DNA from: Gynuella sunshinyii YC6258
GTDB lineage: Bacteria > Pseudomonadota > Gammaproteobacteria > Pseudomonadales > Natronospirillaceae
Assembly: GCF_000940805.1 (NCBI RefSeq)
Contig: NZ_CP007142.1
Span: 4,750,593-4,814,592, forward strand
Reading direction: 5' to 3'
DNA: 64,000 nucleotides
The notes under the pieces were generated by a model. That model made no database searches and was not told the DNA's origin. It saw only the letters and a program-made list of their open reading frames with translations. This document shows, piece by piece, positions 39,510-51,545 of this stretch (positions within the stretch are counted from its first letter, which is position 1; each line of letters starts with the position of its first letter). The translations under genes and the position numbers were made by a program.

Positions 39510-40418
39510 ATGAACGCCTATAATCTAACTCATCTTAAACAGCTTGAAGCTGAGAGCATACACATCATCAGGGAAGTCGCGGCAGAATTCGACAATCCGG
39601 TGATGCTTTACTCAATCGGAAAAGATTCAGCAGTTATGCTGCATCTGGCCATGAAAGCCTTTTTTCCCAGCAAGCCACCCTTTCCGTTGATGCACGTGGA
39701 TACCAACTGGAAATTCAAGGAGATGATCGAATTCCGGGACAGCCATACCCAAAAGCTCGGCCTGGATCTGATCGTCTACAAAAATCAGGAAGGACTGGAT
39801 ATGAATATCAGTCCGTTTGTCCATGGCAGTGCTAAACACACGGATATCATGAAAACCCAGGCACTCAAAAAAGCGCTGACACAATACGGCTTCGATGCCG
39901 CATTCGGCGGTGCCCGTCGCGATGAGGAAAAATCTCGGGCCAAAGAACGGGTCTATTCATTTCGTGACAACAACCATCGTTGGGACCCCAAAAACCAGCG
40001 TCCGGAATTGTGGAATCTGTATAACGGTAAAATCAACAAAGGCGAAAGCATCCGGGTGTTCCCACTCAGCAACTGGACCGAGCTGGATATCTGGCAATAC
40101 ATTTACCTCGAAAGTATTCCCATTGTTCCACTTTACTTCGCAGCTAAACGCCCGGTTGTCAAACGCGATGGTACTTATATCAATGTCAACGATGAGCGCA
40201 TGACACTTAAACCCGGTGAAGCAGTTGAAGAAAAAATGGTACGTTTCAGAACTCTGGGATGTTATCCATTGACTGGTGCAGTGGAATCCAACGCCACCAC
40301 CTTGCCGGAAATTATTCAGGAAATGCTGTTAACCACTACATCAGAAAGACAAGGCCGGGTCATTGATCACGACAGCGCCGGCTCAATGGAAAAGAAAAAA
40401 CAAGAGGGGTATTTTTAA
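39510..40418 (+). CDS. cysD: Sulfate adenylyltransferase subunit 2
   Basis: Forms adenosine 5'-phosphosulfate from sulfate and ATP, with CysN supplying GTP energy. 302 residues; the PP-loop [61 protein letters not shown] and the C-terminal [23 protein letters not shown]. The start of cysN lies just after its stop, so it forms an operon. Confidence 0.97.
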   Translation: MNAYNLTHLKQLEAESIHIIREVAAEFDNPVMLYSIGKDSAVMLHLAMKAFFPSKPPFPLMHVDTNWKFKEMIEFRDSHTQKLGLDLIVYKNQEGLDMNISPFVHGSAKHTDIMKTQALKKALTQYGFDAAFGGARRDEEKSRAKERVYSFRDNNHRWDPKNQRPELWNLYNGKINKGESIRVFPLSNWTELDIWQYIYLESIPIVPLYFAAKRPVVKRDGTYINVNDERMTLKPGEAVEEKMVRFRTLGCYPLTGAVESNATTLPEIIQEMLLTTTSERQGRVIDHDSAGSMEKKKQEGYF

Positions 40419-40419
40419 G

Positions 40420-42018
40420 ATGTCTCATCAATCTGAACTCATTGCCAGTGACATCCTGGAATATCTAAAACAGCACGAAAACAAAGAACTGTTAAGACTG
40501 CTGACCTGTGGTAGCGTTGACGATGGCAAAAGCACCCTTATTGGCCGGCTATTGCATGACTCCAAGATGATTTACGAAGATCAGCTGGCGGCCGTCACAA
40601 ATGACTCCAAAAAAATGGGGACTACCGGAGACAGGCCGGATCTGGCGTTACTCGTTGATGGACTGCAGGCCGAACGCGAGCAGGGAATCACCATTGACGT
40701 GGCTTATCGGTATTTCTCCACCTCAAAGCGCAAGTTTATTATCGCCGACACTCCCGGACATGAACAATACACACGTAACATGGCTACCGGTGCTTCAACC
40801 TGCGATCTGGCAATCATTCTGATTGATGCCCGTCATGGGGTTCTGACGCAGACCCGACGCCATAGTTTTATTGCTTCGCTACTGGGGATTCAACATATCG
40901 TTGTTGCCATCAATAAAATGGATCTGGTGGAGTACAACGAATCCCGCTTCGAAGAAATCAGACAACAGTACCTGGAGTTTTCCAGACAATTGAATCTTAA
41001 GGATATTCGCTTCGTTCCTATTTCTGCCCTGGAAGGTGATAACGTCGTTAACCGCAGCGAACATATGCCATGGTATCAGGGCGAAACACTGATGGAACTA
41101 ATGGAAAACGTGCAAATTTCGGCGGATAAAAATCTTCAGGATTTTCGCATGCCGGTTCAGTGGGTTAACCGTCCAAATCTGAACTTTCGTGGATTCAGCG
41201 GCACGATTTCGTCAGGTATTGTCAATGTGGGCGATCAGGTCATCGCCTTGCCCTCAGGGAAAAGCAGCACGGTGAAATCCATTGTCACTTACGATGGAGA
41301 ACTGGACAGCGCGTTTATCGGCCAGGCCGTCACTCTGACACTTAACGATGAAATTGATATTTCCCGAGGGGATCTGCTGGTTAAAAAAGAACATCAGCCT
41401 CTCAGTGGTCATGGTTTCTCGGCCAATCTGGTCTGGATGACTGAGTCGCCGATGGAACCGGGCAAGCAATACGACATAAAACTGGGAACCAGCTATACAT
41501 CCGGTGTAGTTCAGAACATTCAATACAAAACGGATGTCAATACGCTTGAACAACAGCAGGCCCAACGGTTAGAACTCAACGAAATTGGCACCTGCGATGT
41601 CGTCCTCAGTAAAGCGGTCAGTTTTGATCCATATAATAAAAACCGCCAGACAGGCGCATTTATTATGATTGATCGCCTGACTAACGTCACAGTTGGCGCA
41701 GGTATGATTGTCGGAAAGTCATCGTATACCAACCAGAGTCCAGTCGGGCTGGATGAACGGCTGCGTCGTTTTGGACAGAAGTCCGGCATTATAAAAGTGG
41801 CCAATGCCAAGCTGGCGCATCAGCTGGACCGGCACTTGTTCGATACGGGTCACTTATCCGTCGTGGCAGAGAAAATCAACCAACAGAACGCCACACTGGC
41901 ATTGCAGGCCGGTGTCCTTATTCTGACGCCGGACGCAGACAGCTTTGATCTGAAAATCGTCGACGAGACACTTGATGCAGCACTGATTGTTCTCCAGCAA
42001 AACGGCTACATTCACTGA
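40420..42018 (+). CDS. cysN: Sulfate adenylyltransferase subunit 1, with eroded APS-kinase domain
   Basis: 532 residues. The EF-Tu-like GTPase part is intact: [38 protein letters not shown]. After GAGMIV the C-terminal 90 residues keep the shape of the APS kinase fused in Pseudomonas CysNC ([23 protein letters not shown], ending VLQQNGYIH), but the GLSGSGKS P-loop and the central catalytic block are deleted. The kinase is therefore inactive, and a separate CysC must exist for PAPS synthesis. Start chosen at 40420, with GAGGGG upstream; an upstream frame overlaps cysD. Confidence 0.93.
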   Translation: MSHQSELIASDILEYLKQHENKELLRLLTCGSVDDGKSTLIGRLLHDSKMIYEDQLAAVTNDSKKMGTTGDRPDLALLVDGLQAEREQGITIDVAYRYFSTSKRKFIIADTPGHEQYTRNMATGASTCDLAIILIDARHGVLTQTRRHSFIASLLGIQHIVVAINKMDLVEYNESRFEEIRQQYLEFSRQLNLKDIRFVPISALEGDNVVNRSEHMPWYQGETLMELMENVQISADKNLQDFRMPVQWVNRPNLNFRGFSGTISSGIVNVGDQVIALPSGKSSTVKSIVTYDGELDSAFIGQAVTLTLNDEIDISRGDLLVKKEHQPLSGHGFSANLVWMTESPMEPGKQYDIKLGTSYTSGVVQNIQYKTDVNTLEQQQAQRLELNEIGTCDVVLSKAVSFDPYNKNRQTGAFIMIDRLTNVTVGAGMIVGKSSYTNQSPVGLDERLRRFGQKSGIIKVANAKLAHQLDRHLFDTGHLSVVAEKINQQNATLALQAGVLILTPDADSFDLKIVDETLDAALIVLQQNGYIH

Positions 42019-42033
42019 TCTTTCTATCACCAC

Positions 42034-42068
42034 TTTTCAGTCCGGCGACAAGCTCGCCGGATTGAAAA
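42034..42068. terminator. Bidirectional terminator between cysN and the nif3-like gene
   Basis: A 15-bp stem with one G-U pair (TTTTCA-GTCCGGCGA / TCGCCGGA-TTGAAAA) and a 5-nt loop lies between convergent genes. T-rich arms flank the GC core on both strands, as expected for a bidirectional intrinsic terminator. Confidence 0.8.
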
Positions 42069-42081
42069 TATCCGCCAACAC

Positions 42082-42840
42082 TCAGACCGGAATTGGTAAA
42101 TCAACAAACTCTACGGCGACATCAAACTGTGCAGCCAGATGTTCTCCGAGCGCTTTGACACCATAACGTTCAGTCGCATGATGGCCGGCAGCAAAATAAT
42201 GTAACCCCTGCTCTTCAGCTGCGTGTACCGTTGGCTCGGATATCTCCCCGGACAAATAAGCATCCACACCCAGGGCAGCGACTTCATCAATAAAACCTTG
42301 TGCCGCACCAGTACATAGAGCCAAAGTCTTAATGGGCCTTGACTGTTCTACGTGAATCACTGGGAAACTGAGCAGATCCTCCAGCCACCGCCGGACCTCA
42401 GCCCCTGATCGTGGTTGTTCAAACTCGGTTACCAGACCAATCGCATTGCTACAAAGATCACCCAGGCTGGCGACCACATTGACGCCCATCAACTGAGCCA
42501 ACTGAATGTTGTTCCCAAATTGAGAATGCACATCCAAAGGCAAGTGATAAGCAAACAGATTGATTTCGTGGGTCATCAACGCATGAATCCGCTTATGTTT
42601 CATTCCCACAATTGGCGCACTTTCGCTTTTCCAAAAATAACCATGGTGAACAATAATTGCGTCAGCCTGCAATTCAATGGCACGATCAATCAACTTTTGA
42701 CTGGCTGTAACACCTGTGACTATTTTTTGAATGACATTACGACCTTCAACCTGTAAGCCATTGGGGCAGTAGTCGCGAATGTCCGCCACATTCAATAGTT
42801 TATCCAAATAACCCTGTAAATCAGTTCTTTGCACCGACAT
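42082..42840 (-). CDS. Nif3-like dinuclear metal-centre protein
   Basis: 252 residues. Conserved blocks are DYCPNGLQVEG, VVHHGYFWKSE (metal His pair), LPLDVHSQFGNN, GAAQGFIDEVAALGVDAYLSGEI and the ATERYGVKALGEHL near the end. YbgI/DUF34 proteins bind two metals, form hexameric rings and may have GTP cyclohydrolase-like activity; the role is unsettled. Divergent from algW. Confidence 0.9.
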   Translation of the reverse strand: MSVQRTDLQGYLDKLLNVADIRDYCPNGLQVEGRNVIQKIVTGVTASQKLIDRAIELQADAIIVHHGYFWKSESAPIVGMKHKRIHALMTHEINLFAYHLPLDVHSQFGNNIQLAQLMGVNVVASLGDLCSNAIGLVTEFEQPRSGAEVRRWLEDLLSFPVIHVEQSRPIKTLALCTGAAQGFIDEVAALGVDAYLSGEISEPTVHAAEEQGLHYFAAGHHATERYGVKALGEHLAAQFDVAVEFVDLPIPV

Positions 42841-42918
42841 GTCTTGAGTTTACTCCGCTCGTGCATCACATTACGGCCACAAAGCTACCTGCCCAACTGT
42901 TTAAGGTAAACCATTGAG

Positions 42919-44025
42919 ATGAAAAATTTCCTAAAGCTGTTCGTCTTTCCAACACTCATTGGTTTGGTCAGTGGCATGGCAATTTTATGGCTGATGAGCG
43001 ACAACAGTGCCGCAGAGCTGATCAGCAGCCCGGCACCCGCCAGCTATGCCAGCACCATCTCAAGAGCCAGTCCATCGGTGGTCAATATCTATTCGAGCAA
43101 ACCCATACATCCACAGGAAGTCAAACCGTCAGAATGGCTCAGCGACCCATATCTCAAACAATTTTTTAACGATCAGACCCAACCGGAAATGGAGCGTCTG
43201 CAATCCAGTCTCGGATCTGGAGTTATCATCACTGAAGATGGTCAAATCGTTACGAATTACCATGTGATCGCCGATGCCAGCAATATTCTGGTGGCCACCT
43301 CAAGCGGCAAAATCGCTCAGGCCAACGTCATTGGTACAGATCCTCTGACCGACCTGGCATTGCTGAAAATCAACCTGGATCATTTACAGCCGATCAGCTT
43401 TTCCAGATCCATATTGAACATTGGCGATATTGTCTTCGCCATTGGTAACCCATTTGGTATCGGTCAAACAGCTTCCATGGGAGTTGTCAGTGCCACTGGC
43501 CGTCACAATGTCGAAACCGGTCTGCTGGCCAACTTCATTCAGACAGACGCAGCGATCAACCCCGGGAACTCCGGTGGCGCGCTGGTCAATACCCGGGGAG
43601 AGCTGGTGGGGATCAGTACGTCGATATTCAGGGTAAATGGAAACTTTGTTGGAATCGGATTTGCGATTCCACTGGAGCAGGTACTGGAAGTAACCATGTC
43701 ACTGGCGCAGCATGGCAGGGTGATCAGAGGGTATCTGGGTGCTGAAATGCATGAAGTTCCCGTGCAGGCACTTATGGATCAGCATATTCCTGAACATTTT
43801 GGTCTGCAGATATCCAGTATTGATGAACGTGGCCCGGCTCAGCTCGCCGGTCTGAAACCCGGCGATATTCTCATCAGTTTTAATCAGAAGCCACTACTCA
43901 GTGCCAGGCAGGCGCGGATGGAAGTCATCGACCGCAAACCGGGTGAGACATTGAGCGTTGGATTTTACAGGATGGGTCAGCGTCATGACGCTGAAATCAC
44001 ATTAGGATCCCGGCCCACTCAGTAG
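42919..44025 (+). CDS. degS: Periplasmic DegS/AlgW serine protease
   Basis: 368 residues: an N-terminal membrane anchor (4-26), trypsin-like protease (about 45-255) with His115, Asp145 and Ser218 (TNYHVIADA, TDLALLK, NPGNSGGAL), and one PDZ domain (about 270-360, GPAQLAGLKPGDILISFN). It is the envelope-stress sensor that starts cleavage of the anti-sigma factor RseA/MucA. The position between nif3 and hisC matches algW in Pseudomonas. The stop codon lies inside the hairpin described at 44010. Confidence 0.92.
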   Translation: MKNFLKLFVFPTLIGLVSGMAILWLMSDNSAAELISSPAPASYASTISRASPSVVNIYSSKPIHPQEVKPSEWLSDPYLKQFFNDQTQPEMERLQSSLGSGVIITEDGQIVTNYHVIADASNILVATSSGKIAQANVIGTDPLTDLALLKINLDHLQPISFSRSILNIGDIVFAIGNPFGIGQTASMGVVSATGRHNVETGLLANFIQTDAAINPGNSGGALVNTRGELVGISTSIFRVNGNFVGIGFAIPLEQVLEVTMSLAQHGRVIRGYLGAEMHEVPVQALMDQHIPEHFGLQISSIDERGPAQLAGLKPGDILISFNQKPLLSARQARMEVIDRKPGETLSVGFYRMGQRHDAEITLGSRPTQ

Positions 44026-44033
44026 TGGGCCGG
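44010..44033. terminator. Hairpin between the convergent degS and hisC genes
   Basis: Perfect 10-bp stem (CCGGCCCACT / AGTGGGCCGG) with a 4-nt loop that reaches into the degS stop codon. There is no T run on either strand. Confidence 0.6.
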
Positions 44034-44045
44034 CAGTGGAGTTCT

Positions 44046-45149
44046 TCACTTGGCAGGTAACAGCTTGCCCAGCGCCGACAACAATGCCGCATTCTCTGAC
44101 TCAGAGGACACGTTTATTCTCAGGCAGTTCTCCAACAACGGATGAACACCGTCCAGCAACTTAACCAGAATGCCATGTTCTTTCAGTTGCGAATGTAGTT
44201 CTGCAGCGGACTGCTGTTTGGCTCTTATCAACAGAAAATTGGCTTCACTGGGCCATACCTTCAGCTGTTCGAACTGAGTCAACGCTTTAAACAAATCAGA
44301 CCGGTGTTTACGCAGCAAATCAGTCTGCTGGCTCAAAACATCATAATGTTGCAGAGCGAACACGGCACTTACCTGGCTCAGTACGCTGATGTTGTAAGGC
44401 AACCGGACCTTGTTGAACTGTTCTGACCATTCCTGCTGAGCGATCAGGACACCCAAGCGCAAACCAGCCAACCCCACTTTTGAAAGAGTCCGCATAATCA
44501 CCAGATTGTCGTAATCATCCAGCAAATGCAGGAGATCACTCTCAGTGAATGCCAGATACGCCTCGTCCAACACGACTAATCCAGAGCAGTTCTCAATAAC
44601 CCGACGGACCTTTTCTTCTCCAAATAAATTCCCGGTAGGATTGTTTGGCTGTGCCAAGAACACCACAGCTGGATTTTCAGTCTCAATTTTGCTTAGCAGC
44701 GCTTCAAGGTCGAGCTCAAAATCCTCGGTCAAATCGACCCCGGCATAAGGAATACCCAGCACCTGTGCAATCAAGCGGTACATCACAAAACTGGGTTCTA
44801 CCGCCAGAATGCCCCGCTTTGTTCCTGCAACAGCCATGGCAATTATTTGAATCAGTTCATCGGATCCATTACCTAGAACCAGTTGATAATGATCCTGAAC
44901 CCCCATGACCCGGCGTAACTGTTGCTTCAGTTCTTCCGCCTCTGGCGATGGGTAGCGATTCAATTCTACATTTTGCAGTATGGTCAACCACTCCTCGACC
45001 ATGCCCTGCGGCCAGTGATAGGGATTTTCCATAGTATCCAACTTGATCAGATTTTCCGCGGCCTGGACTTTATAAGCACTCAACCCCCTGATTTCGGGTC
45101 TGATCAATGCGTCGACCCGGTTTGAAATAGATTCCTGATTATTTGGCAT
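44046..45149 (-). CDS. hisC: Histidinol-phosphate aminotransferase
   Basis: PLP-dependent step seven of histidine synthesis. 367 residues; [47 protein letters not shown], and [15 protein letters not shown] carrying the PLP lysine. I use the ATG at 45149; an alternative start 24 bases upstream is within hisD. Overlaps hisD by 11 bp. Confidence 0.93.
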   Translation of the reverse strand: MPNNQESISNRVDALIRPEIRGLSAYKVQAAENLIKLDTMENPYHWPQGMVEEWLTILQNVELNRYPSPEAEELKQQLRRVMGVQDHYQLVLGNGSDELIQIIAMAVAGTKRGILAVEPSFVMYRLIAQVLGIPYAGVDLTEDFELDLEALLSKIETENPAVVFLAQPNNPTGNLFGEEKVRRVIENCSGLVVLDEAYLAFTESDLLHLLDDYDNLVIMRTLSKVGLAGLRLGVLIAQQEWSEQFNKVRLPYNISVLSQVSAVFALQHYDVLSQQTDLLRKHRSDLFKALTQFEQLKVWPSEANFLLIRAKQQSAAELHSQLKEHGILVKLLDGVHPLLENCLRINVSSESENAALLSALGKLLPAK

Positions 45150-46464
45150 TGTGTCCCACTCGATAAGATGCACTCAAGGCATGTGCCTGCAACCCTTCTC
45201 CATAAGCCAGTTGCGCAGCCACTTTACCCTGTTCGCGGGCACCTTCAGCACTGAAATAGATAATGGAGGATTTTTTCTGGAAATCGTAGACCCCCAGCGG
45301 CGAAAAAAATCTCGCTGTTCCGGAAGTCGGCAAAACATGATTAGGGCCGGCGCAATAATCCCCTAATGCTTCAGCAGAGTAACGCCCCATAAAGACCGCT
45401 CCAGCGTGACGAATATGCTGCAGCAACGCCTCAGGATCCTCAACAGACAACTCAAGGTGCTCCGGGGCAATGCGATTGCTAAGCTCAGCAGCTTCTTCAA
45501 GATTGTTAACATGAATAAACGCACCACGACCTTCTATTGAAGCCCGGATAATTTCTGAACGTGGCAGCTCATTCAGTAAGCGATTGGCCGCCGCTTCAAC
45601 CTGATCTAAAAACTCAACACTCGGTGAAATCAGAATGGATTGAGCGATCCGGTCATGTTCAGCTTGCGAAAACAAATCCATGGCAATCCATTCCGGGTCC
45701 GTCTGGCCATCACAAATCACCAGGATTTCGGACGGACCGGCAATCATATCGATACCAACTTTGCCAAATACCTGACTTTTGGCAGTCGCCACCCAGGTAT
45801 TGCCTGGACCAACGATCTTATCGACGGCGGGCACTGTCTCTGTCCCATATGCCAATGCGGCCACCGCCTGAGCGCCGCCAATACAGATAACCTGATCAAC
45901 TCCGGAGATTGCTGCGGCTGCCAACACCAGAGGATTCTTCTCCCCTCCCGGTGTGGGCGTTACCATAATAATTTTTTCAACTCCAGCCACTGAAGCCGGG
46001 ATCACATTCATCAACACCGAAGAGGGATAAGCGGCCAGACCACCAGGAACATACACACCAACCCGATCAAGCGCTGTGACCTGTTGTCCAAGTACGGTTC
46101 CATCCTCTTCCTCGAACCGCCAGGAACTTTGTTTCTGCCGTTCGTGAAAACGTCTTATCCGCTTAGCTGCCAGCTCCAGGGCTTCTTTCTGATCACTGGG
46201 TATGGATTCCAGTGCCTGTTGCAGTTCATCCTCCCGGATAACCAGCTCAGCAGTGTCAGATACACTCATCCGATCGAAACGATTGGTATATTCGACCAGA
46301 GCCACATCTCCTTCGGTTCGAATGCGTTGAATGATCTCCGCCACCGTCGCCTGCACATTTGGATCAGACACACTTTCCCAGGCTAATAAATGATCGAGGT
46401 GATGATCAAAATCTGCCTGAGACCTGTTGAGTCGGCGAATTTTAAGGTCACGGTTATTACTCAT
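45139..46464 (-). CDS. hisD: Histidinol dehydrogenase
   Basis: Last two oxidation steps of histidine synthesis, NAD and zinc dependent. 441 residues; [57 protein letters not shown] (zinc His), APEHLEL and [20 protein letters not shown]. The ATG at 46464 is preceded in frame by a GTG at 46467 whose spacing to GAGG is slightly better; either may be used. Confidence 0.95.
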   Translation of the reverse strand: MSNNRDLKIRRLNRSQADFDHHLDHLLAWESVSDPNVQATVAEIIQRIRTEGDVALVEYTNRFDRMSVSDTAELVIREDELQQALESIPSDQKEALELAAKRIRRFHERQKQSSWRFEEEDGTVLGQQVTALDRVGVYVPGGLAAYPSSVLMNVIPASVAGVEKIIMVTPTPGGEKNPLVLAAAAISGVDQVICIGGAQAVAALAYGTETVPAVDKIVGPGNTWVATAKSQVFGKVGIDMIAGPSEILVICDGQTDPEWIAMDLFSQAEHDRIAQSILISPSVEFLDQVEAAANRLLNELPRSEIIRASIEGRGAFIHVNNLEEAAELSNRIAPEHLELSVEDPEALLQHIRHAGAVFMGRYSAEALGDYCAGPNHVLPTSGTARFFSPLGVYDFQKKSSIIYFSAEGAREQGKVAAQLAYGEGLQAHALSASYRVGHNAK

Positions 46465-46481
46465 CACAACTGTCCTCTAGA

Positions 46482-47126
46482 TCATTTTTTACGTTGTTTA
46501 ACAGCTTCCGCCATCTGGTCGATAATGGGTTGCAGGGTCTTTTGTTTTAACTTAAGAGCGGCTCTGTTCACCACCAGACGGCTTGATACATCGGCGATAT
46601 GCGCCATAGGTTCCAGGCCATTGGCACGCAGTGTATTGCCAGTGTCGACGATATCGACGATACAGTCTGCCAACCCCATAATCGGAGCTAGCTCCTGCGC
46701 ACCGTACAACTTGATCACATCCACCTGGCGGCCCTGCTGAGCAAAATACTGTTTGGTGACACCTACAAATTTGGTTGCCACTTTGAGGCGTCGGGATAAC
46801 GGTTCCTTACGATCAGGAAAGCCGGCTGTCATCAGTCGACATTTGGCAATTTCCAGATCCAGGACTTCGATGATTTCCTGAGCACCAAATTCCATCAGCA
46901 CATCTTTGCCGGCAATGCCCATATCAGCGGCGCCATATTCCACATATGTCGGAACATCGGTAGCACGAACCTTAATGAACTTAATGTGATCGTGGTTGGT
47001 GTCAAAAATAAGCTTACGGCTTTTTTCGAGATCTTCGGTTGGCTCAATACCAACATCAGCCAGCAACGGCAAAGTGTCATCAAGAATACGACCTTTGGAC
47101 AAAGCAATGATTACCGGTTTATTCAT
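46482..47126 (-). CDS. hisG: ATP phosphoribosyltransferase, short form
   Basis: First and committed step of histidine synthesis. 214 residues is the short catalytic form (HisGs), which lacks the C-terminal regulatory domain and works in a complex with HisZ, not found here. Motifs [49 protein letters not shown]. Followed by hisD. Confidence 0.94.
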   Translation of the reverse strand: MNKPVIIALSKGRILDDTLPLLADVGIEPTEDLEKSRKLIFDTNHDHIKFIKVRATDVPTYVEYGAADMGIAGKDVLMEFGAQEIIEVLDLEIAKCRLMTAGFPDRKEPLSRRLKVATKFVGVTKQYFAQQGRQVDVIKLYGAQELAPIMGLADCIVDIVDTGNTLRANGLEPMAHIADVSSRLVVNRAALKLKQKTLQPIIDQMAEAVKQRKK

Positions 47127-47141
47127 GAAACAGATACCAAG

Positions 47142-48410
<1,269 letters not shown>

Positions 48411-48588
48411 TTAAAGCCTATATTGCCAGTCTGCTGATACTACCACTGCTGGTCCGGATAAATCAGAGACAATAAAGTGTTTTAAGAACTTCTGGCCATT
48501 CAAACACTGAATAGAGCCGACATACAAAAATATGTCAGGGGCAGCATCTGCGGAACCAAAACGAATATCTATCAGAGGAAGGGTATAT

Positions 48589-48608
48589 CCCGCCCCGAAA
48601 AGGGCGGG
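48589..48608 (-). terminator. GC-rich hairpin after mlaC
   Basis: CCCGCCC / GGGCGGG stem with a 6-nt loop, 27 bp past the mlaC stop. There is no T run. The remaining 180 bp to murA carries no convincing gene, so murA likely has its own promoter there. Confidence 0.55.
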
Positions 48609-48635
48609 CATTATAAATAAGAAAGAGAGAAATGG

Positions 48636-49337
48636 CTAAATATCTGAATCGCTATCCTGAGAATCCTCTAGCAACTCTTTGCTTGGATTGATGTAAGTCT
48701 TCTCATCCCAGCTTTTTTGGACCATTTCAGTCCACATATCAATGGCTTTATCCACATCCCCACCGGCTTCTTTCATGAGTCGATCAAACCGATTACGAAA
48801 CGTTACGCCAATATTCACACCGTTAAATGTTACATTCTGCATAGCCCAGCCATTGCGGTTTTTTGAATAGTACATGGACTGAACCACAGGATAATGGGTT
48901 CCGGACTTATCCACTACTTCCAGGTAAACCCGTGTGTTTTTGAATGTATCTTTTTTATCATCTTTGGAAGGCACAATCTCAAAACTCAGTCCCTTAAAGC
49001 TTTTGATACCCAAGGCATAAGTATTTATGAGACTGGTTTTAAAGACTTCGAGAAACCGTCGTTTTTGTTCTATAGTTGCTGATGACAGGTATTTTCCCAT
49101 TACCCGACCAGCAATCAGTTCATATCCCACCACGGGTTCCAGCAACGTCTGCATATTCTGCAGGTATTCTGCTGGATCATCCTGATCTCCATATTTTTCG
49201 ATCAGAATCAGTATTTGATCCAGACTTTCTTTAACTGTCTCTTCAGCTGTCTTATCCGGTGTCAACGCATAAACCGAACTGGAAATCAAAACCAAAAAAC
49301 TGATCAGCACAAACCGTGTTAACGCAACCACTCTCAT
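48636..49337 (-). CDS. mlaC: Phospholipid-transport periplasmic protein MlaC
   Basis: 233 residues with a signal peptide (1-24, ending VYA). MlaC-family segments are YLQNMQTLLEPVVGYELIAGRVMGKYL, EQKRRFLEVFKTSLINTYALGI, YPVVQSMYYSKNRNGWAMQNVTFNGVNIGVTFRNRFDRLM. MlaC shuttles phospholipids between the outer-membrane MlaA and the inner-membrane MlaFEDB complex. Here it stands alone: mlaF, mlaE, mlaD and mlaB are missing from the place between yrbG and murA where they normally lie. The tail is unusually acidic. Confidence 0.9.
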   Translation of the reverse strand: MRVVALTRFVLISFLVLISSSVYALTPDKTAEETVKESLDQILILIEKYGDQDDPAEYLQNMQTLLEPVVGYELIAGRVMGKYLSSATIEQKRRFLEVFKTSLINTYALGIKSFKGLSFEIVPSKDDKKDTFKNTRVYLEVVDKSGTHYPVVQSMYYSKNRNGWAMQNVTFNGVNIGVTFRNRFDRLMKEAGGDVDKAIDMWTEMVQKSWDEKTYINPSKELLEDSQDSDSDI

Positions 49338-49524
49338 GTTAGTTTTAACCCATTGCTACTATAACAGGCGGGACTCTAACACCGCTGCCGGCAACGAATA
49401 CAGCGCAAACATAGAGTGGATGTGACAATATTCAGTAAACATTCATGTCACCACAAAATGTTTTGCAATTAGTCTGCCAAGCGATTTTAATTGGCCGCCA
49501 CCACTTATGAGTTAAGGAAACAAT

Positions 49525-50481
49525 ATGCTTTTATGGCCCTGTATCGCTTTAGCAGCGGGCTTGATCCTCTTAGTTTGGAGTTCGGACAAATTCGTCGCTG
49601 GCGCAGCAGCCATTGCCCATAATCTGGGTATGTCGCATATCCTGATTGGTGTCACAATCGTTTCCATGGGAACCTCTGCACCGGAAATACTGGTTTCAAC
49701 CAATGCAGCCCTGGATAATGCTCTGAACCTCTCCCTGGGGAATGCACTGGGCTCAAATATCGCCAACATTGGTCTCGTTCTGGGAATTACCGCCCTGATT
49801 GCTCCAATACCTGTTTCCGCCCGTGTTATGAAAATTGAAAACCTGATAGTGCTATTAGTGTCACTGGCGACCGGCTTTATTTTTTATGACTCATTCCTGA
49901 GTCGCGGGGAAGGTGTCGTCCTGCTTGCAGGACTCGTCATATTTTTATTGTGGGTGTTTTATGACCACAAAAAGTCGCAGGACGATGACTTTGAAGATGA
50001 AATCCCAACCGGGATGAATACCGGCAAGGCTGTAATGTGGTTCGTCATTGGTCTGGGTGTGTTGATATTGAGTTCCAAAATACTGGTTTGGGGTGCCACC
50101 CAAATTGCAATATCCCTGAAGATCAGCGAACTTGTCATTGGTGCCACGGTCGTCGCAATCGGCACCAGTCTACCGGAACTGGCAGCCAGTGTAGCCAGTG
50201 CCCGCAAAGGCCACCACGATATCGCCATTGGGAATGTTCTTGGATCAAACCTGTTCAACCTTTTGGCTGTCATTGGGGTACCGGCGATTCTTGCTCCGAA
50301 TGCATTTGCAGCAGACGTATTCTGGAGGGACTATCTTGTTATGATCTTTATGACGGCGTTCCTGTCAATCAGCCTTATAATCAAAGGCTCCAGCGGCAAA
50401 CCTTTAGGACGAATTTTTGCATTAATGGCATTAATTGCATACGGTGGTTATTTATTTCTCAACTATCGGGCTCTGACCTGA
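49525..50481 (+). CDS. yrbG: CaCA-family sodium/calcium antiporter (YrbG)
   Basis: 318 residues, about ten membrane helices, with the two inverted alpha repeats MGTSAPEILVSTNAAL and GTSLPELAASVASARKG. Exchanges Ca2+ (or another ion) for Na+ or H+. Divergent from mlaC with a 187-bp gap. Normally kdsD and kdsC follow yrbG; here lptC follows after 16 bp. Confidence 0.92.
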   Translation: MLLWPCIALAAGLILLVWSSDKFVAGAAAIAHNLGMSHILIGVTIVSMGTSAPEILVSTNAALDNALNLSLGNALGSNIANIGLVLGITALIAPIPVSARVMKIENLIVLLVSLATGFIFYDSFLSRGEGVVLLAGLVIFLLWVFYDHKKSQDDDFEDEIPTGMNTGKAVMWFVIGLGVLILSSKILVWGATQIAISLKISELVIGATVVAIGTSLPELAASVASARKGHHDIAIGNVLGSNLFNLLAVIGVPAILAPNAFAADVFWRDYLVMIFMTAFLSISLIIKGSSGKPLGRIFALMALIAYGGYLFLNYRALT

Positions 50482-50497
50482 ACAACAGGGTTCAATA

Positions 50498-51061
50498 ATG
50501 GCAGCCAAAAAGTCGCATCGACCAGTATTGCTGGTCCCACTGCTTATCGCCGTGACTGGCTATTTCTGGGTATCCCAAAAAGACATTAGCATCACAGAAG
50601 ATACTGTCTCGGGCACACCGGTACAATTATTTGCCAACGACCTGCACAGTCGGAATTTTGATACCTCAGGGCATCTGGTTCACGAAATCACTACCCCAGA
50701 ATTGATCATGCCGGGTAAAAATAATGTGATCCTGATCAGCACGCCCAATATTGAAGTATTCAACCAAAAAGGTCCGGTCAGTCACATCCAAAGCCTCAGT
50801 GCAATTATTCGCAGTGACGATGACACTATTGAATTGAACGGCAACGTTGAAGTCAGGCAGACTGGTGGACCGAACTTAGCAGTATTACTTACAAACCAAC
50901 TTATATACAATTATCAGACCAAATATGCCTACACTGAAGAGCCTGTTACAATGAAAGATCAATTCGGAGTAATGACAGCCGTGGGAATGGAAATAGACGT
51001 ACAACAAGAAACGGTCAGATTCAATTCAGATGTTGAAGCACAATATGAAGTCAATCACTAA
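50498..51061 (+). CDS. lptC: LPS export protein LptC
   Basis: 187 residues: one N-terminal membrane helix (VLLVPLLIAVTGYFWVS) and a periplasmic beta-jellyroll (about 40-187) that passes lipopolysaccharide from LptBFG to LptA. Low identity is normal for the family; position before lptA and lptB confirms it. It overlaps lptA by 17 bp. Confidence 0.9.
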   Translation: MAAKKSHRPVLLVPLLIAVTGYFWVSQKDISITEDTVSGTPVQLFANDLHSRNFDTSGHLVHEITTPELIMPGKNNVILISTPNIEVFNQKGPVSHIQSLSAIIRSDDDTIELNGNVEVRQTGGPNLAVLLTNQLIYNYQTKYAYTEEPVTMKDQFGVMTAVGMEIDVQQETVRFNSDVEAQYEVNH

Positions 51062-51545
51062 TACCTGCCTCTTTCTAATCGCCTTCATGAGTCTGGGAAT
51101 TTGTACTCCAGCCCTCGCCCTGCCAGATGACACCAAACAACCCATCAAAGTCAAAGCCAAACGAAGTGAATACAACAACATCAAAGGCATTATGACCTAT
51201 TCCGGGCAGGTGGAATTTCAGCAGGGCTCCATCAGGCTTTATGCTGACGAGGTATTTATCTACCTCGTTGATGGCAACGTTACTAAAATGACCGCCAACG
51301 GCAAGCCAGCACATTTTCGCCAGTTATTGAAAGCTGAGGACAAACAGCCATTGGAGGCTGAGGGCAATTATCTCGAATACAACATCAGTAACGGTGATAT
51401 TCTGATAGACGGTGATGCGAAGCTAAACCGCACTGGGAACAACATGTCCGGTGGCAAAATCCGCTATAACGTCAAAGACGGTAGCGGGCAGGCAGATGGT
51501 GGAGTTGAAATGACGCTTCAACCAGATGCTCTGGGGGGCCAATGA
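51045..51545 (+). CDS. lptA: LPS transport periplasmic protein LptA
   Basis: 166 residues with a signal peptide (1-25, ending ALA) and the OstA-type beta-jellyroll: [51 protein letters not shown]. It forms the periplasmic bridge. I use the ATG at 51045; one 15 bases earlier is also in frame. It overlaps lptB by 4 bp. Confidence 0.92.
   Translation: MKSITNTCLFLIAFMSLGICTPALALPDDTKQPIKVKAKRSEYNNIKGIMTYSGQVEFQQGSIRLYADEVFIYLVDGNVTKMTANGKPAHFRQLLKAEDKQPLEAEGNYLEYNISNGDILIDGDAKLNRTGNNMSGGKIRYNVKDGSGQADGGVEMTLQPDALGGQ

Noticed and set aside
48411-48611. 66-codon frame between murA and mlaC, considered as an ibaG or mlaB remnant
   Set aside because: The translation shows no BolA or STAS motif and starts inside the GC hairpin. 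No evidence that it is a gene.
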